From the NCBI RefSeq assembly GCF_900103805.1, contig NZ_FNIB01000002.1, forward strand, positions 1 to 64,000: DNA of 64,000 nt, written 5' to 3'. The notes beneath the pieces are model-generated. The model saw only the letters and a list, made by a program, of their open reading frames with translations, was not told the DNA's origin and made no database searches. The stretch comes from Cryobacterium flavum. GTDB taxonomy: Bacteria; Actinomycetota; Actinomycetes; Actinomycetales; Microbacteriaceae. Of this stretch, positions 34,645-43,040 are shown piece by piece. The translations under genes and the position numbers were made by a program. Numbering within the stretch: position 1 is the first letter of the stretch; every line of letters starts with the position of its first letter.

Positions 34645-34722
34645 GCCTGACTCCTTGGTTCTGGCCCTCAAACTGCAAGACCACGTCGTCTGCCCCAAAA
34701 TGTTTGGTGCCGTGTCTCCGAG

Positions 34723-34738
34723 CCTAATGCGCATTAGG
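34723..34738. promoter_or_regulatory. 16-bp perfect palindrome upstream of the PTS operon
   Basis: CCTAATGCGCATTAGG is self-complementary and sits ~80 bp upstream of the IIA start, just past the ROK gene's end. It is the likely site of a dimeric repressor, possibly the ROK protein. Confidence 0.55.
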
Positions 34739-34779
34739 AACTTTTGTCTACAAGTGATCCAAAGTCGGGGTGAAAGTCC

Positions 34780-35940
34780 TTAGCGCGTGAGGTGACTGAT
34801 GCGGTCGGCCTCGAACAGGGCGTCCTGCGCGATGAGCGAGGCACCGAGAACGCCGGCCTTGTTGCCGAGCCGGCTCGGCTCCACGGTGAGGCCGGTGCCG
34901 GAGAAGGCGCGCACGTGCGCGAGGAGTGCCTCGCGCACCGACGACAGGTAGGGGTCGCCGGCCTCGGCGAGCTGGCCGCCGATGACGATCATGGCGGGGT
35001 TCAGCAGCCCGGCGACATCGACGAGGGCGTTCCCGATCTCGGCGCCGGCGGCAGCGAGCAGCCGCACGGCATCGGGTGACCCCATGCGCGACAAGGCAAC
35101 GATGTCGCCGGTGGTGCGAATGCGGTAGCCGAGAGCGTTGAGCTCGCGGCGAATGGCGTAACCGCTCGCGACGGCCTCGAGGCAGCCGCGCTGCCCGCAG
35201 CTGCATAGCTCGTCGCCGTAGCGAAAGCTGTGGGAGAAGTCGCCGGCACCGCCGCGGGCACCGCGGTAGACCCGGCCGTCGAGCACGAGCGCGCAGCCGA
35301 TGCCGAGGCCAACCTTGAGCACGGTGAGGTCCCGATGCTCCGGCCAGCCGAGCCGGGATTCCGCGACCGCCATGATGTTCACGTCACGGTCGACGGCGAA
35401 AATGGCGGTGTAGTCGGCCGAAAAATAGTCCTGCACGAGCACGTCGTTCCACTGCGCGTCGATCTGGGGGGCGGCGAGCCGGCCGGTCGCGGCATCCACT
35501 GGACCGGGAACGCCCACGCCGATCCCCCGCACGTCGGCGCGGGTCTTGCCGAGCTGGCGCAATAGGTAGTCGAACACCTGGTTGGCCCAGGTGAAGACGG
35601 TGTCCGGGCCTTCCCAGAGGCCGATATCAGCCTGGTCTTCGATGAGAATCGTGGAGACCAGATCTGTCACCGCCACGCGGGTGTGCGAGCCGCCGATGTC
35701 GACGCTGAGCAGCAGGCCGGCGTCTGTGTTGATCGCGAAGCTTTCGGCGGGGCGGCCACCACGGGAATCACTCTGGCCGGCGACAATGATGATGCCGGCC
35801 GCGAGCAGTTCGTCGAGCCGGCGGGCGAGGGTGATGCGCGACCAGCCGAGCTCGTCGATCAGTGCCGGGCGAGTGGTCGCCAAGCCCGCGCGAATGAGAT
35901 CGAGCACGACACCCGACCCGGTCGACATGGCGTGGGCCAC
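34780..35940 (-). CDS. ROK-family transcriptional regulator
   Basis: A 386-residue NagC/XylR-type repressor: winged HTH (residues ~10-70; LGWSRITLARRLDELLAAGI), then the ROK sugar-kinase-like fold with SVDIGGSHTRVAVTDL, GVGVPGPVD and the zinc motif CSCGQRGCLEAVASG. GTG 35940 follows AAGGAG. Flanked by the PTS operon and a transketolase gene, it probably represses both in response to the imported sugar. Confidence 0.9.
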   Translation of the reverse strand: MAHAMSTGSGVVLDLIRAGLATTRPALIDELGWSRITLARRLDELLAAGIIIVAGQSDSRGGRPAESFAINTDAGLLLSVDIGGSHTRVAVTDLVSTILIEDQADIGLWEGPDTVFTWANQVFDYLLRQLGKTRADVRGIGVGVPGPVDAATGRLAAPQIDAQWNDVLVQDYFSADYTAIFAVDRDVNIMAVAESRLGWPEHRDLTVLKVGLGIGCALVLDGRVYRGARGGAGDFSHSFRYGDELCSCGQRGCLEAVASGYAIRRELNALGYRIRTTGDIVALSRMGSPDAVRLLAAAGAEIGNALVDVAGLLNPAMIVIGGQLAEAGDPYLSSVREALLAHVRAFSGTGLTVEPSRLGNKAGVLGASLIAQDALFEADRISHLTR

Positions 35941-35963
35941 CGCAGCTCCTTCGATTGACTTAA

Positions 35964-35990
35964 GTATATTTATATACCAATGTGTAAAGT
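35964..35990. promoter_or_regulatory. Operator palindrome and leaderless promoter of the transketolase gene
   Basis: GTATAT-TT-ATATAC (35964-35977) is a perfect 14-bp palindrome in the 50-bp divergent gap between ROK and transketolase genes. TAAAGT (35985-35990) is placed six bases before GTG 35997, which could be the true leaderless start. Confidence 0.55.
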
Positions 35991-38042
35991 ATGACTGTGA
36001 ATTCTCGTTCTGTCACCATCGATGCCGATGTTGATCGCTCCGCTGAAGCTCGGGCGGTTGCTGCTGCCACTGCTATTCCTGCCCACGTGGTGCAGTCGAA
36101 AGGCCACGGCCACGGCGGCACCGCGATGGCGCTCGCCCCACTCTCGCACGTGCTGTACTCCCGCGTGATGCGGCACAGCCCGAGCAACCCGCACTGGGTG
36201 GCCCGCGACCGGTTCGTGCTGAGCGCCGGGCACGCGAGCCTGCTGCTCTACGTGCAGCTGTTTCTCACCGGCTACGGCCTGACCCTCGACGATATTGCGG
36301 CCAGCCGCACGCTCGGTTCGCGTACCCCGGGGCATCCGGAACACGGCCATACCGTGGGTGTCGAGATGAGCACCGGCCCGCTCGGGCAGGGGGTGGCATC
36401 CGCTGTGGGAATGGCGATCGCCGCCCGCAAGGAGGCCGCCACCTTTACGCCTGGCTCGGCTTTGCTCGACCACACCGTTTGGGCGGTGGCCGGCGACGGT
36501 TGCCTGCAGGAGGGCGTCTCGGCCGAGGCGTCGAGCCTGGCCGGCACCCTCGGCCTCGAGAATCTTGTGCTGATCTGGGACGACAACGGCGTGACCATCG
36601 ACGGGCCAACCACGGATGCCTTCGCCGAAGACGTGCGCGCCCGCTACCGCGCCTACGGCTGGCGAGTGCTGGAGATCTCCGACGCCACCGACCTCGACGG
36701 CATCGAACGGATGCTGCGCCTCGCCGCCACCCGCACCGGTCGCCCCACCCTCGTGGCCGTGTCCACCACCATCGGAGCCCCCTCGGCCGTGTTCGGCGGG
36801 CAGCCGGCCGCGCACTCTGGCGGATTCGGGGCCGACGAACTCGCCGCCATCAAACGCTCCCTCGGGTTCGAGGCGCACGCCACACTCGCGCAGCTCGTTT
36901 CGCCCGAGGCACTCGCCTTCTGCCGCCGCGCCGTACAGCGCGGACTCGACCTGGAGGCGGGCTGGGGCGCGGACTTCGCCGCGTGGGCCGGTTCACACCC
37001 CTTAGCGGCGCAGGCCTGGCTCGCCTTTCACTCCGGCACCGACCAGGCGGCCGCCACGGCGGCGCTCGACGCCGTCGTTATTGCCGCGCCGGGCACGCCG
37101 GTGGCCACCCGCAAGACCAACGGCCAGGTCATTCAGGCGTTGACGCCAGCGCTGGCGCTCTGGGGCGGATCGGCCGACCTGAGCGGCTCCACCAACGTGA
37201 CCGTTCCGGGCACGGCCGTTTCGGCGACCAACCCCGGCGGGGATTCCATCCACTTCGGTATTCGCGAGCACGCCATGGCCGCGATTCTCAACGGCATCGC
37301 CCTGGCCGGTCCGTGGCGGCCGTTCGGCTCGACCTATCTCGTGTTCAGCGATTACCTGCGCCCGGCGATGCGACTCGCGGCGCTCATGCGCCTGCCCGTG
37401 CTCTACGTCTTCACCCACGATTCGGTCGCGGTCGGCGAGGACGGCCCCACCCACCAGCCGGTTGAGCAGATCGCCTCGCTTCGCACCGTGCCTCGCCTGG
37501 CCGTCATTCGCCCAGCGGATGCCGCCGAAACCGTGGCCGCCTGGCGTCGCCTCGTTGCCCGCCCCGACGGGCCAGCGGCACTCCTACTGTCGCGTCAGGA
37601 CGTGCCGGTCCTCGGCGTTCGCAGCGGGCTCGACGCGGGCGTTGCCGCCGGCGGATATGTAACCTGGCAGAGCGGAACCGGCCTCGACTTAGCGCTGATC
37701 GCGACCGGCAGTGAGGTCTCCGTGGCCATTGCTGCGGCCGAACAGCTCAGCGCTGACGGCCTCGCGGTGCGCGTAGTGTCGATGCCGTGCGTGGAGTGGT
37801 TTGCCGACGCATCCCCGGCCTACCGCGACGAGGTTTTGCCTTTAGCGGTGCACGCTCGGGTGGCCGTGGAGGCCGGGCGCAGTGACGGCTGGTGGCGCTG
37901 GGTCGGCCCTGACGGCGAGGTCGTCGGCATCGACGACTTCGGCGAATCGGGCAGCGGGCCTGAGATCATGGCGCTTAGCGGTGTGACCGTGGAGCACGTG
38001 GCGGCGGCGGCGCGGCGGGCGCTGGCGCGCGGCATCCGCTAA
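35991..38042 (+). CDS. tkt: Transketolase
   Basis: A 683-residue full-length transketolase: thiamine diphosphate motif GDGCLQEGVSAEASSLAG with the NN-like end WDDN, FGIREHAMAAILNG, and FTHDSVAVGEDGPTHQPVEQ of the pyrimidine-binding domain. It is diverged from housekeeping enzymes near the start (SKGHGHGGTAMALAP in place of the usual SGHPG block), so it may serve a specialised pentose or sugar-acid pathway fed by the neighbouring PTS. There is no RBS; ATG 35991 or GTG 35997 is read from a leaderless mRNA. Confidence 0.88.
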   Translation: MTVNSRSVTIDADVDRSAEARAVAAATAIPAHVVQSKGHGHGGTAMALAPLSHVLYSRVMRHSPSNPHWVARDRFVLSAGHASLLLYVQLFLTGYGLTLDDIAASRTLGSRTPGHPEHGHTVGVEMSTGPLGQGVASAVGMAIAARKEAATFTPGSALLDHTVWAVAGDGCLQEGVSAEASSLAGTLGLENLVLIWDDNGVTIDGPTTDAFAEDVRARYRAYGWRVLEISDATDLDGIERMLRLAATRTGRPTLVAVSTTIGAPSAVFGGQPAAHSGGFGADELAAIKRSLGFEAHATLAQLVSPEALAFCRRAVQRGLDLEAGWGADFAAWAGSHPLAAQAWLAFHSGTDQAAATAALDAVVIAAPGTPVATRKTNGQVIQALTPALALWGGSADLSGSTNVTVPGTAVSATNPGGDSIHFGIREHAMAAILNGIALAGPWRPFGSTYLVFSDYLRPAMRLAALMRLPVLYVFTHDSVAVGEDGPTHQPVEQIASLRTVPRLAVIRPADAAETVAAWRRLVARPDGPAALLLSRQDVPVLGVRSGLDAGVAAGGYVTWQSGTGLDLALIATGSEVSVAIAAAEQLSADGLAVRVVSMPCVEWFADASPAYRDEVLPLAVHARVAVEAGRSDGWWRWVGPDGEVVGIDDFGESGSGPEIMALSGVTVEHVAAAARRALARGIR

Positions 38043-38185
38043 CACCGACCTCGACCGGGAGACCCGGTCCGTGCAGGCATCTGCCACGATCGCCACGGCG
38101 GGCGGGTTGCGCATCGCCGTCGTGCGGGTGCTCGACGGCTTCGGCCCTCATCACTTTCGCGGCGCCACGGTGACCGTGGCGACCT

Positions 38186-38883
38186 GACCCCGGCAGATCG
38201 GGCCAGCAGCGCGGTCAGCCTTGTGGCGATGGTGTAGGCGAGCACGGCGGAGAACGAGCGCATGATGATGGGCAGCGGATTGCGGATCGGCGAGCAGACG
38301 GCCTGCACGATGCGGCTCCCCGTCGCGCGCTGCACCTCGGAGGCCGTTGAGTAGTGCACGTCGCCTGACAGGAATGTCACGGTCTGCGGAGCCGGGCCGC
38401 GGCGGCCGTCGGCCACCTCGGTGGCCATTCGTGCCAGCTGGCGAAAACTGCGCTCAAACGCGGCCCAATGCTCCAGATCGACGAGCCGGCGCAGGCGCTC
38501 GCCCACCCGGCCGCGGGCCTGCCCGACGCTCCTGTGGAGACTGCTTCATCCCACGATTCGAGGTGGTGAAGGCCGGGCGGCAGGAGAAAGGGCAGTGAGG
38601 TGCCGACCAGCAGGTGCCGAAAGCCGCCGCGCATCCGCTCGCCGAGCCGGGCGGTGAGATCGAGTTCGGTCTCACCGGTGTGGGCCGCGATCTCCCGCCA
38701 GATCTCGTCGGCGGCGCGTTCCGCCGGCGACATGTTGCCGAGATGCTGGTATACCCAGTAGGAGGCCAGCCCCGCCACGATGCGGCCGTGCCACCATGAC
38801 GTCGCCTCCATGTCGCGCTTCCAGGCCAGGGACGTGTTCCAGTCGTCGCGAATGTCGTGGTCATCGAAGATCTTCCCCGCATA
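38186..38883 (-). pseudogene. Alkaline phosphatase D (PhoD-like) gene, remnant
   Basis: Family blocks appear in pieces: FDDHDIRDDWNTSLAWKRDM and ATSWWHGRIVAGLASYWVYQ at 38883-38700, LLVGTSLPFLLPPGLHHLES, then in another frame EHWAAFERSFRQLARM, VTFLSGDVHYSTASEVQRA and VQAVCSPIRNPLP. There is a frameshift near 38500-38530, no N-terminal half, and the C-terminus ends abruptly near 38186. The gene is dead. Confidence 0.8.
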
Positions 38884-39028
38884 TCATCACGGCGACCCTC
38901 AACGGAGTGAGCACGTCGATCAATATCGAAGTCATTCCGACCCCGCGCTGCCACTAGCCGGCGCACTCCTGGCTCTTCTGGCGGGCATGACTGCCGTCAT
39001 CGCGCTGGCTCGGCGGGCATCCGCTTAG
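38883..39028 (+). pseudogene. C-terminal remnant of a surface-anchored protein
   Basis: Forward-strand reading gives ITATLNGVSTSINIEVIP (an Ig-like strand pattern), then after a frameshift SDPALPLAGALLALLAGMTA and a basic end ARRASA before TAG. This is the usual C-terminal wall/membrane anchor of Microbacteriaceae surface proteins. No upstream part remains; it abuts the PhoD remnant tail to head. Confidence 0.5.
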
Positions 39029-39167
39029 GCGAACCGCTTCCCGAAGCTGGGCCGGCGTGCAGAACTGCGGATGGATCACCAGAATCAGGCAAAATTTTCA
39101 CTGCAGCACGTGGGTCTGGTCGAGATCTCCGCAGTTGTGAACGACGAGTCGACCACATCGGCCCGTT

Positions 39168-39173
39168 TAGACT
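39168..39173 (+). promoter_or_regulatory. Leaderless -10 box (TAGACT)
   Basis: TAGACT, six bases, ATG 39180; no ribosome binding site. Confidence 0.55.
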
Positions 39174-39179
39174 CGGCGC

Positions 39180-39659
39180 ATGCCCCGCCTTGTTGTCGTT
39201 CTGCCGCTTACGCCGCTCGAAACCGGATCGAGCTTCTTCGTCGCCGCCTGGCCGCTGCACATCACCGTGCTCGCGCCCTTTGAAACGGATGCCTCCCCAG
39301 ACGAGATCGCACGCGCCACCGCCGCCGCGCTGGCCGGATTCCCTGCTATCACCGTGGTCGCCGGGCAGGACGAGCTGTTTGGTCGGCACCATGACATTGC
39401 CGTGACGCTGATCGACGAGAACGCCGCGTTGACCAGGCTGCACGACCTGCTCGTTGCCGTGCTGCGGCCACTCGCCACGTCTCCGGCCGGGCCGGCGTTT
39501 TCCGGGCCGGATTTTCGGGCGCACGTCACCGTGAAGTCGCAGGGTCGAGTGCACGCGGGCGACGCGCTCAGGCTGACCCAGATCGCGCTTGTGGACATGG
39601 TGCCGCGCGCGTCATCGAGCGGCCGCACGGTGCTCGCGACGCTCAAGCTCGGCAGCTGA
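39180..39659 (+). CDS. 2H phosphoesterase (2'-5' RNA ligase/cyclic phosphodiesterase-like)
   Basis: A 159-residue protein with the two HxTx motifs of the 2H superfamily, HITV (near residue 27) and HVTV (near residue 119). Family members hydrolyse or form 2'-5' or 2',3'-cyclic phosphate bonds in RNA. The neighbouring gene starts 54 bases later with its own leaderless promoter. Confidence 0.85.
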   Translation: MPRLVVVLPLTPLETGSSFFVAAWPLHITVLAPFETDASPDEIARATAAALAGFPAITVVAGQDELFGRHHDIAVTLIDENAALTRLHDLLVAVLRPLATSPAGPAFSGPDFRAHVTVKSQGRVHAGDALRLTQIALVDMVPRASSSGRTVLATLKLGS

Positions 39660-39713
39660 TCTGAACGGGCGGTCTGGCTCGCGGCCACTCCAGCGGCGAG
39701 TACGCTCGAAACC

Positions 39714-40376
39714 GTGCTGTCCCGCGATCTGATTCGTCTGTACCCCGAGCTCTACCACGTGGCCGCCGACGGCAGCTGGCCCGCCATCGAGCGGCACGGG
39801 CTGCTCAGTCCGGCCGCGCTCGTGACCCGCTGGGGCGTCAAGCAGGGCGCACCTCAGGCCGCCATTCTCGGCAAGCGACGAGGTGAGTCACGCGTGCTGG
39901 AGCATGCGGAATTCGGAACCGCGGTCATCCGTCATCAGAAGGCCATTCATGAGCCGTCGCTCGAGGACGCCCTCGACGATATGACCCTCGCCGAATGGTA
40001 CGCAGCCCTGAACGACCGGGTGTTCTTTCACCTGCAGCCACGGCTGCTGCGCGACCTGCTGAACGCCCGCTCCTATCGGGACGACGCCCACACCGTGATC
40101 ACCCTCAGCACCAAGAGTCTGGTCGCCGCGCACGAAAACGAGATCGAGCTGAGCGCGCTCAACTCCGGCTTCGCTCAGCGGCACAGCAAGGAGCCGCGGG
40201 GGCGCGACACCTTCCAGTCGATCGAGGACTACAAGCATCCGACCCGGTCGCACGCGGTGACCAAGGGGCAGGATATCGCCGAACTCGCCATTCCGCGCGG
40301 GGTGCGCGACCTGCGCGACCACGTCGTACGCGTCGAGCGGATGCGCGAGGGCACGGTTCTCGAGCGCCTCGCCTAG
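39714..40376 (+). CDS. DUF7002-like protein, unknown function
   Basis: A 220-residue soluble protein starting LYPELYHVAADGSWPAIERH GLLS and containing FFHLQPRLLRDLLNARSYRD and a serine/threonine strand TVITLSTKSL. I associate this pattern with DUF7002 proteins; the YHxA...I..hGLLs beginning is reminiscent of ADP-ribosyltransferase-like folds, but that is speculative. GTG 39714 lies seven bases after TACGCT. Its stop overlaps the convergent NERD gene. Confidence 0.55.
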   Translation: MLSRDLIRLYPELYHVAADGSWPAIERHGLLSPAALVTRWGVKQGAPQAAILGKRRGESRVLEHAEFGTAVIRHQKAIHEPSLEDALDDMTLAEWYAALNDRVFFHLQPRLLRDLLNARSYRDDAHTVITLSTKSLVAAHENEIELSALNSGFAQRHSKEPRGRDTFQSIEDYKHPTRSHAVTKGQDIAELAIPRGVRDLRDHVVRVERMREGTVLERLA

Positions 40377-41275
40377 CGCACCGCGAGATACTCGACGGCG
40401 GCGACGATCAGGGGTGAGGTGGCGACAGCCAGCACCGTCGCAGCAGCCGCACCGGCGAGCACCGCGAACGTGGTGCGTCGGGTGCGGGCTGCGGCGACCT
40501 GCTGTTCGAGTGCGGTGAATCGTGCGTGCAGGTGCGCCGGAGCGAGCGGCTGGGCCGCTGCGCGCCAGGTCGCCGGGTCGTCGATGGCGGCGGTGAGCGC
40601 GGCCTGCTGCTCGGCGCTGAACACCCGCGGGCGAGCCACGAGCCACCGGCGCAAGCGCGGGGAGTCGATGACCGTCACGGCATCCGGCTTGCGAGCCAGC
40701 AGAATTTTGTGCGGATTGACCAGCACAATAACGGACTGAACCACGGTCGTGGCCGGCAGCACAGCACCGAGCAGTGCGGTGATCTGGGCCGATTCAAACC
40801 GGGCATCGCGCAGGTACGGCATGGCGTGATCATTGATCGGAATCGAGCGCAACGCCCCGGTCAGGTCGCGATCCCAGTGCGTCTTGGAATTGATCGAGAA
40901 GATTCCACCGGGGCCCACGACGAGGTGGTCGACCCAGAACGCGGTATTGCGAATGGGCAGGGAATGGTAAACGCTGTAGCCCTCAGGGAGCCGACCGAGA
41001 ATATCGCCGACGATCATCTCGGCCTGCGCGGCGCGCAACCAGCTGAGCTCGTTCGCGTCAAGCGGCGAGGCTCCCAGGGTGCGCGCGATCCGAGAACGTG
41101 CCGGCCGATCGGCGTGCTGGCGGAGCAGTTCTTCGACGACGGACTGCCCGGCAAACCCACCGGGAGCAGACGGGACCAGAGTTGCGATGGGCATCACCGA
41201 GGCAGCCGGCTCGTGATCACGAGACGGTAGTCCAGGCCTAAGACTTGTCATAGCCACGTTCACTTGCCTCACCAC
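40373..41275 (-). CDS. NERD-domain protein (paralogue 1)
   Basis: A 300-residue protein with a NERD nuclease-related domain in the middle (AEMIVGDILGRLPEGYSVYH, FWVDHLVVGPGGIFSINSK): the D and the terminal K of the PD-(D/E)XK-like site are kept, with N in place of E, a variant common in actinobacteria. A C-terminal hydrophobic helix (VLAGAAAATVLAVATSPLIV) anchors it. The start is unsure: ATG 41251, GTG 41257 and GTG 41275 are possible. Confidence 0.75.
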   Translation of the reverse strand: MVRQVNVAMTSLRPGLPSRDHEPAASVMPIATLVPSAPGGFAGQSVVEELLRQHADRPARSRIARTLGASPLDANELSWLRAAQAEMIVGDILGRLPEGYSVYHSLPIRNTAFWVDHLVVGPGGIFSINSKTHWDRDLTGALRSIPINDHAMPYLRDARFESAQITALLGAVLPATTVVQSVIVLVNPHKILLARKPDAVTVIDSPRLRRWLVARPRVFSAEQQAALTAAIDDPATWRAAAQPLAPAHLHARFTALEQQVAAARTRRTTFAVLAGAAAATVLAVATSPLIVAAVEYLAVR

Positions 41276-41308
41276 GGGTTCGCACCCCGTACTATCGTGC
41301 CACCGGCA

Positions 41309-41338
41309 CCTGCCGATTCAGTGTTAACAATCGGCAGG
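41309..41338. promoter_or_regulatory. 10-bp stem hairpin/operator candidate
   Basis: CCTGCCGATT (41309-41318) and AATCGGCAGG (41329-41338) form a perfect inverted repeat with a 10-base spacer in the gap between NERD paralogue 1 and a divergent small gene. No T-tract follows, so a protein-binding site is more likely than a terminator. Confidence 0.45.
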
Positions 41339-41460
41339 GCCGCAACATTGGTTAGCAATTAATAAGTAATGCTCATTCGAGTTGCGGAGGCGACGGCCTC
41401 CCCCACTCAGCCGGGCAACGTCGGCTAACCTGAAAGCCACCCCACTGATTGGAATTACTC

Positions 41461-41670
41461 GTGTTACACCTGACGTTCAACGTTTGCGCGATCTCAGGGC
41501 TCGCGTTCAGCGGCCTGGCCGTTCTGTTGCTACTGGCCAACTTGCTCTCGGGCAACCAGTTCGTCGACGTCATTCTGCCGGCGGCCGTGGTGTCGCTCGT
41601 GATCGGCGGCGCGTTCTCGGTGCGGGCCCGACTGCTCTCGGCCAAGGGTCACCGGCCAGCCAAACGTTAA
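41461..41670 (+). CDS. Small two-helix membrane protein
   Basis: A 69-residue protein with two hydrophobic helices (residues ~8-31 and ~36-52) and a basic end. GTG 41461 is the likely start; a TTG at 41449 is possible. Nothing identifies its role. Codon use resembles real genes. Confidence 0.5.
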   Translation: MLHLTFNVCAISGLAFSGLAVLLLLANLLSGNQFVDVILPAAVVSLVIGGAFSVRARLLSAKGHRPAKR

Positions 41671-41674
41671 CGGG

Positions 41675-42148
41675 TCAGGCCGCCGCCAACTGCGCCCGCA
41701 GCGCCTCGACGACGAGGGCATGATCGTCGAGCTGTGGCAGCCCGGAGACGCCGACCACGCCCACCATCGACCCACGCACGAACAGTGGGAACGCTCCCCC
41801 GTGCGCCGCGAAACGCGTGGGATCAAGTCGGGCATCAACGTCGAAGTCGACACCGCGGCTGCGAAATTCCACGCCGACGGCGAGCGATGAGTGCCCGTAG
41901 CGGCGCACGACGGCGAACTTGCGCTCCAGCCAGCCGTCATTATCAGCGGATGCTCCCGCCAGGCCCACCTGGAACACCCGCTGGTCACCCAGCACGATCG
42001 AGATCGCGACCGGCAACGCCTGGGCGGCGGCGGTCGTGCGGAGGCGGGTGCCGAGCGCCCACGCATCGTCGTGACTGAACGCGTCGAACTGCAGGGTGCG
42101 TTCCTGGTCGAGCAGAATCTGCAGCTGGGCGAGGTCGTCGGTGTGCAT
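41675..42148 (-). CDS. GlcG/HbpS-like (UPF0303, heme-degrading domain) protein
   Basis: A 157-residue protein with the UPF0303/GlcG pattern: FDAFSHDDAWALGTRLR, VAISIVLGDQRVFQVGLAGA, RYGHSSLAVGVEF and HGGAFPLFVRGSMVGVVGVS. Relatives bind heme or corrinoids, or act as accessory proteins of unknown function. No operon partner. Confidence 0.8.
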   Translation of the reverse strand: MHTDDLAQLQILLDQERTLQFDAFSHDDAWALGTRLRTTAAAQALPVAISIVLGDQRVFQVGLAGASADNDGWLERKFAVVRRYGHSSLAVGVEFRSRGVDFDVDARLDPTRFAAHGGAFPLFVRGSMVGVVGVSGLPQLDDHALVVEALRAQLAAA

Positions 42149-42200
42149 CGAGGGTCCAATCCGGGGGCGTCATTGCCGTGCCACCGCGGTCGCCGGGTGG

Positions 42201-42881
42201 CTAGTCCCCCACGCTACCGGGCCGGGGCAGAATAGTCGGGCGACGACCCCAGGTGAGCGGGTTGTCGATCACGGCGGCGAGTTCCATGCGTTCGATCGGG
42301 CGCAACACCTGCGGGCGCGCGGCCAGCCAGTCGCCGAGCGTCGCCGCCCCGAGCACCGGCACTGTGGTCATTCTTCCCGAACGGCCGGTGACCCACAGTA
42401 CGCGGGCGCCCAGCAGCACCAGCGCCGGCTGCACCGCGGTGCGTAGCGGCAGCCGCCCGCGAATCTGCGTGGTGAGCTGATTCGCGTCGGCCTGTGCCGC
42501 CGCGAGATCCGGCGAGCGCCGCCCGGCGACGAGCACGCTCTGGCAATGCACCCAGGCAATCTGACCGTCGCAGAGCTGCGCGTGCAGGGCGAGAACCCCG
42601 CCGGGGCCGACCAGCAGGCGCATCGCGCTCGGACCATCAGCATCGAGTGTGGGCAACGTGAATGCGGCCCAATGTTCGGGCAGCGTCGCGAGCAGCCTGT
42701 CGACGGCGGATTCAACCTGCGCACGAGCCAGCGCCAAGTCGGTCGGCGTCGCCGCGGGGCGGGACGCGCGGCCGAGCAGCCAGGTTGGGCCGGTTGATAA
42801 TCGAGGCGCTCCGGTGCGCGTCGATTCGGGCAATACCGGGGGCGTCGACAGGCGCCGCCGCGTGGAGAGTATGTGAGTCAT
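42201..42881 (-). CDS. Degenerate NERD-like protein (paralogue 2)
   Basis: A 226-residue protein aligned over its length to paralogues 1 and 3 (LLVGPGGVLALHAQLCDG, ARVLWVTGRSGRMTTVPVLG, LAARPQVLRPIERMELAAVI), but the catalytic D is replaced by R and the lysine is absent, and no transmembrane helix follows. GAGGAG precedes ATG 42881. It is probably a non-catalytic relative. Confidence 0.6.
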   Translation of the reverse strand: MTHILSTRRRLSTPPVLPESTRTGAPRLSTGPTWLLGRASRPAATPTDLALARAQVESAVDRLLATLPEHWAAFTLPTLDADGPSAMRLLVGPGGVLALHAQLCDGQIAWVHCQSVLVAGRRSPDLAAAQADANQLTTQIRGRLPLRTAVQPALVLLGARVLWVTGRSGRMTTVPVLGAATLGDWLAARPQVLRPIERMELAAVIDNPLTWGRRPTILPRPGSVGD

Positions 42882-43040
42882 CGGGCTCCTCGCCGGGTTC
42901 TATATCTTGCCAGTGCCGCCCCCGCCGCAAGACCCCCAGAATGGGTTACTTTTCACCAAGCGGATGCCGCCACGTCTCGAGGCGACCGGGTCGCACCACG
43001 TATATTCGAAGGGTCGTGCCGCGCGGCCAGAAGGAGCCCC

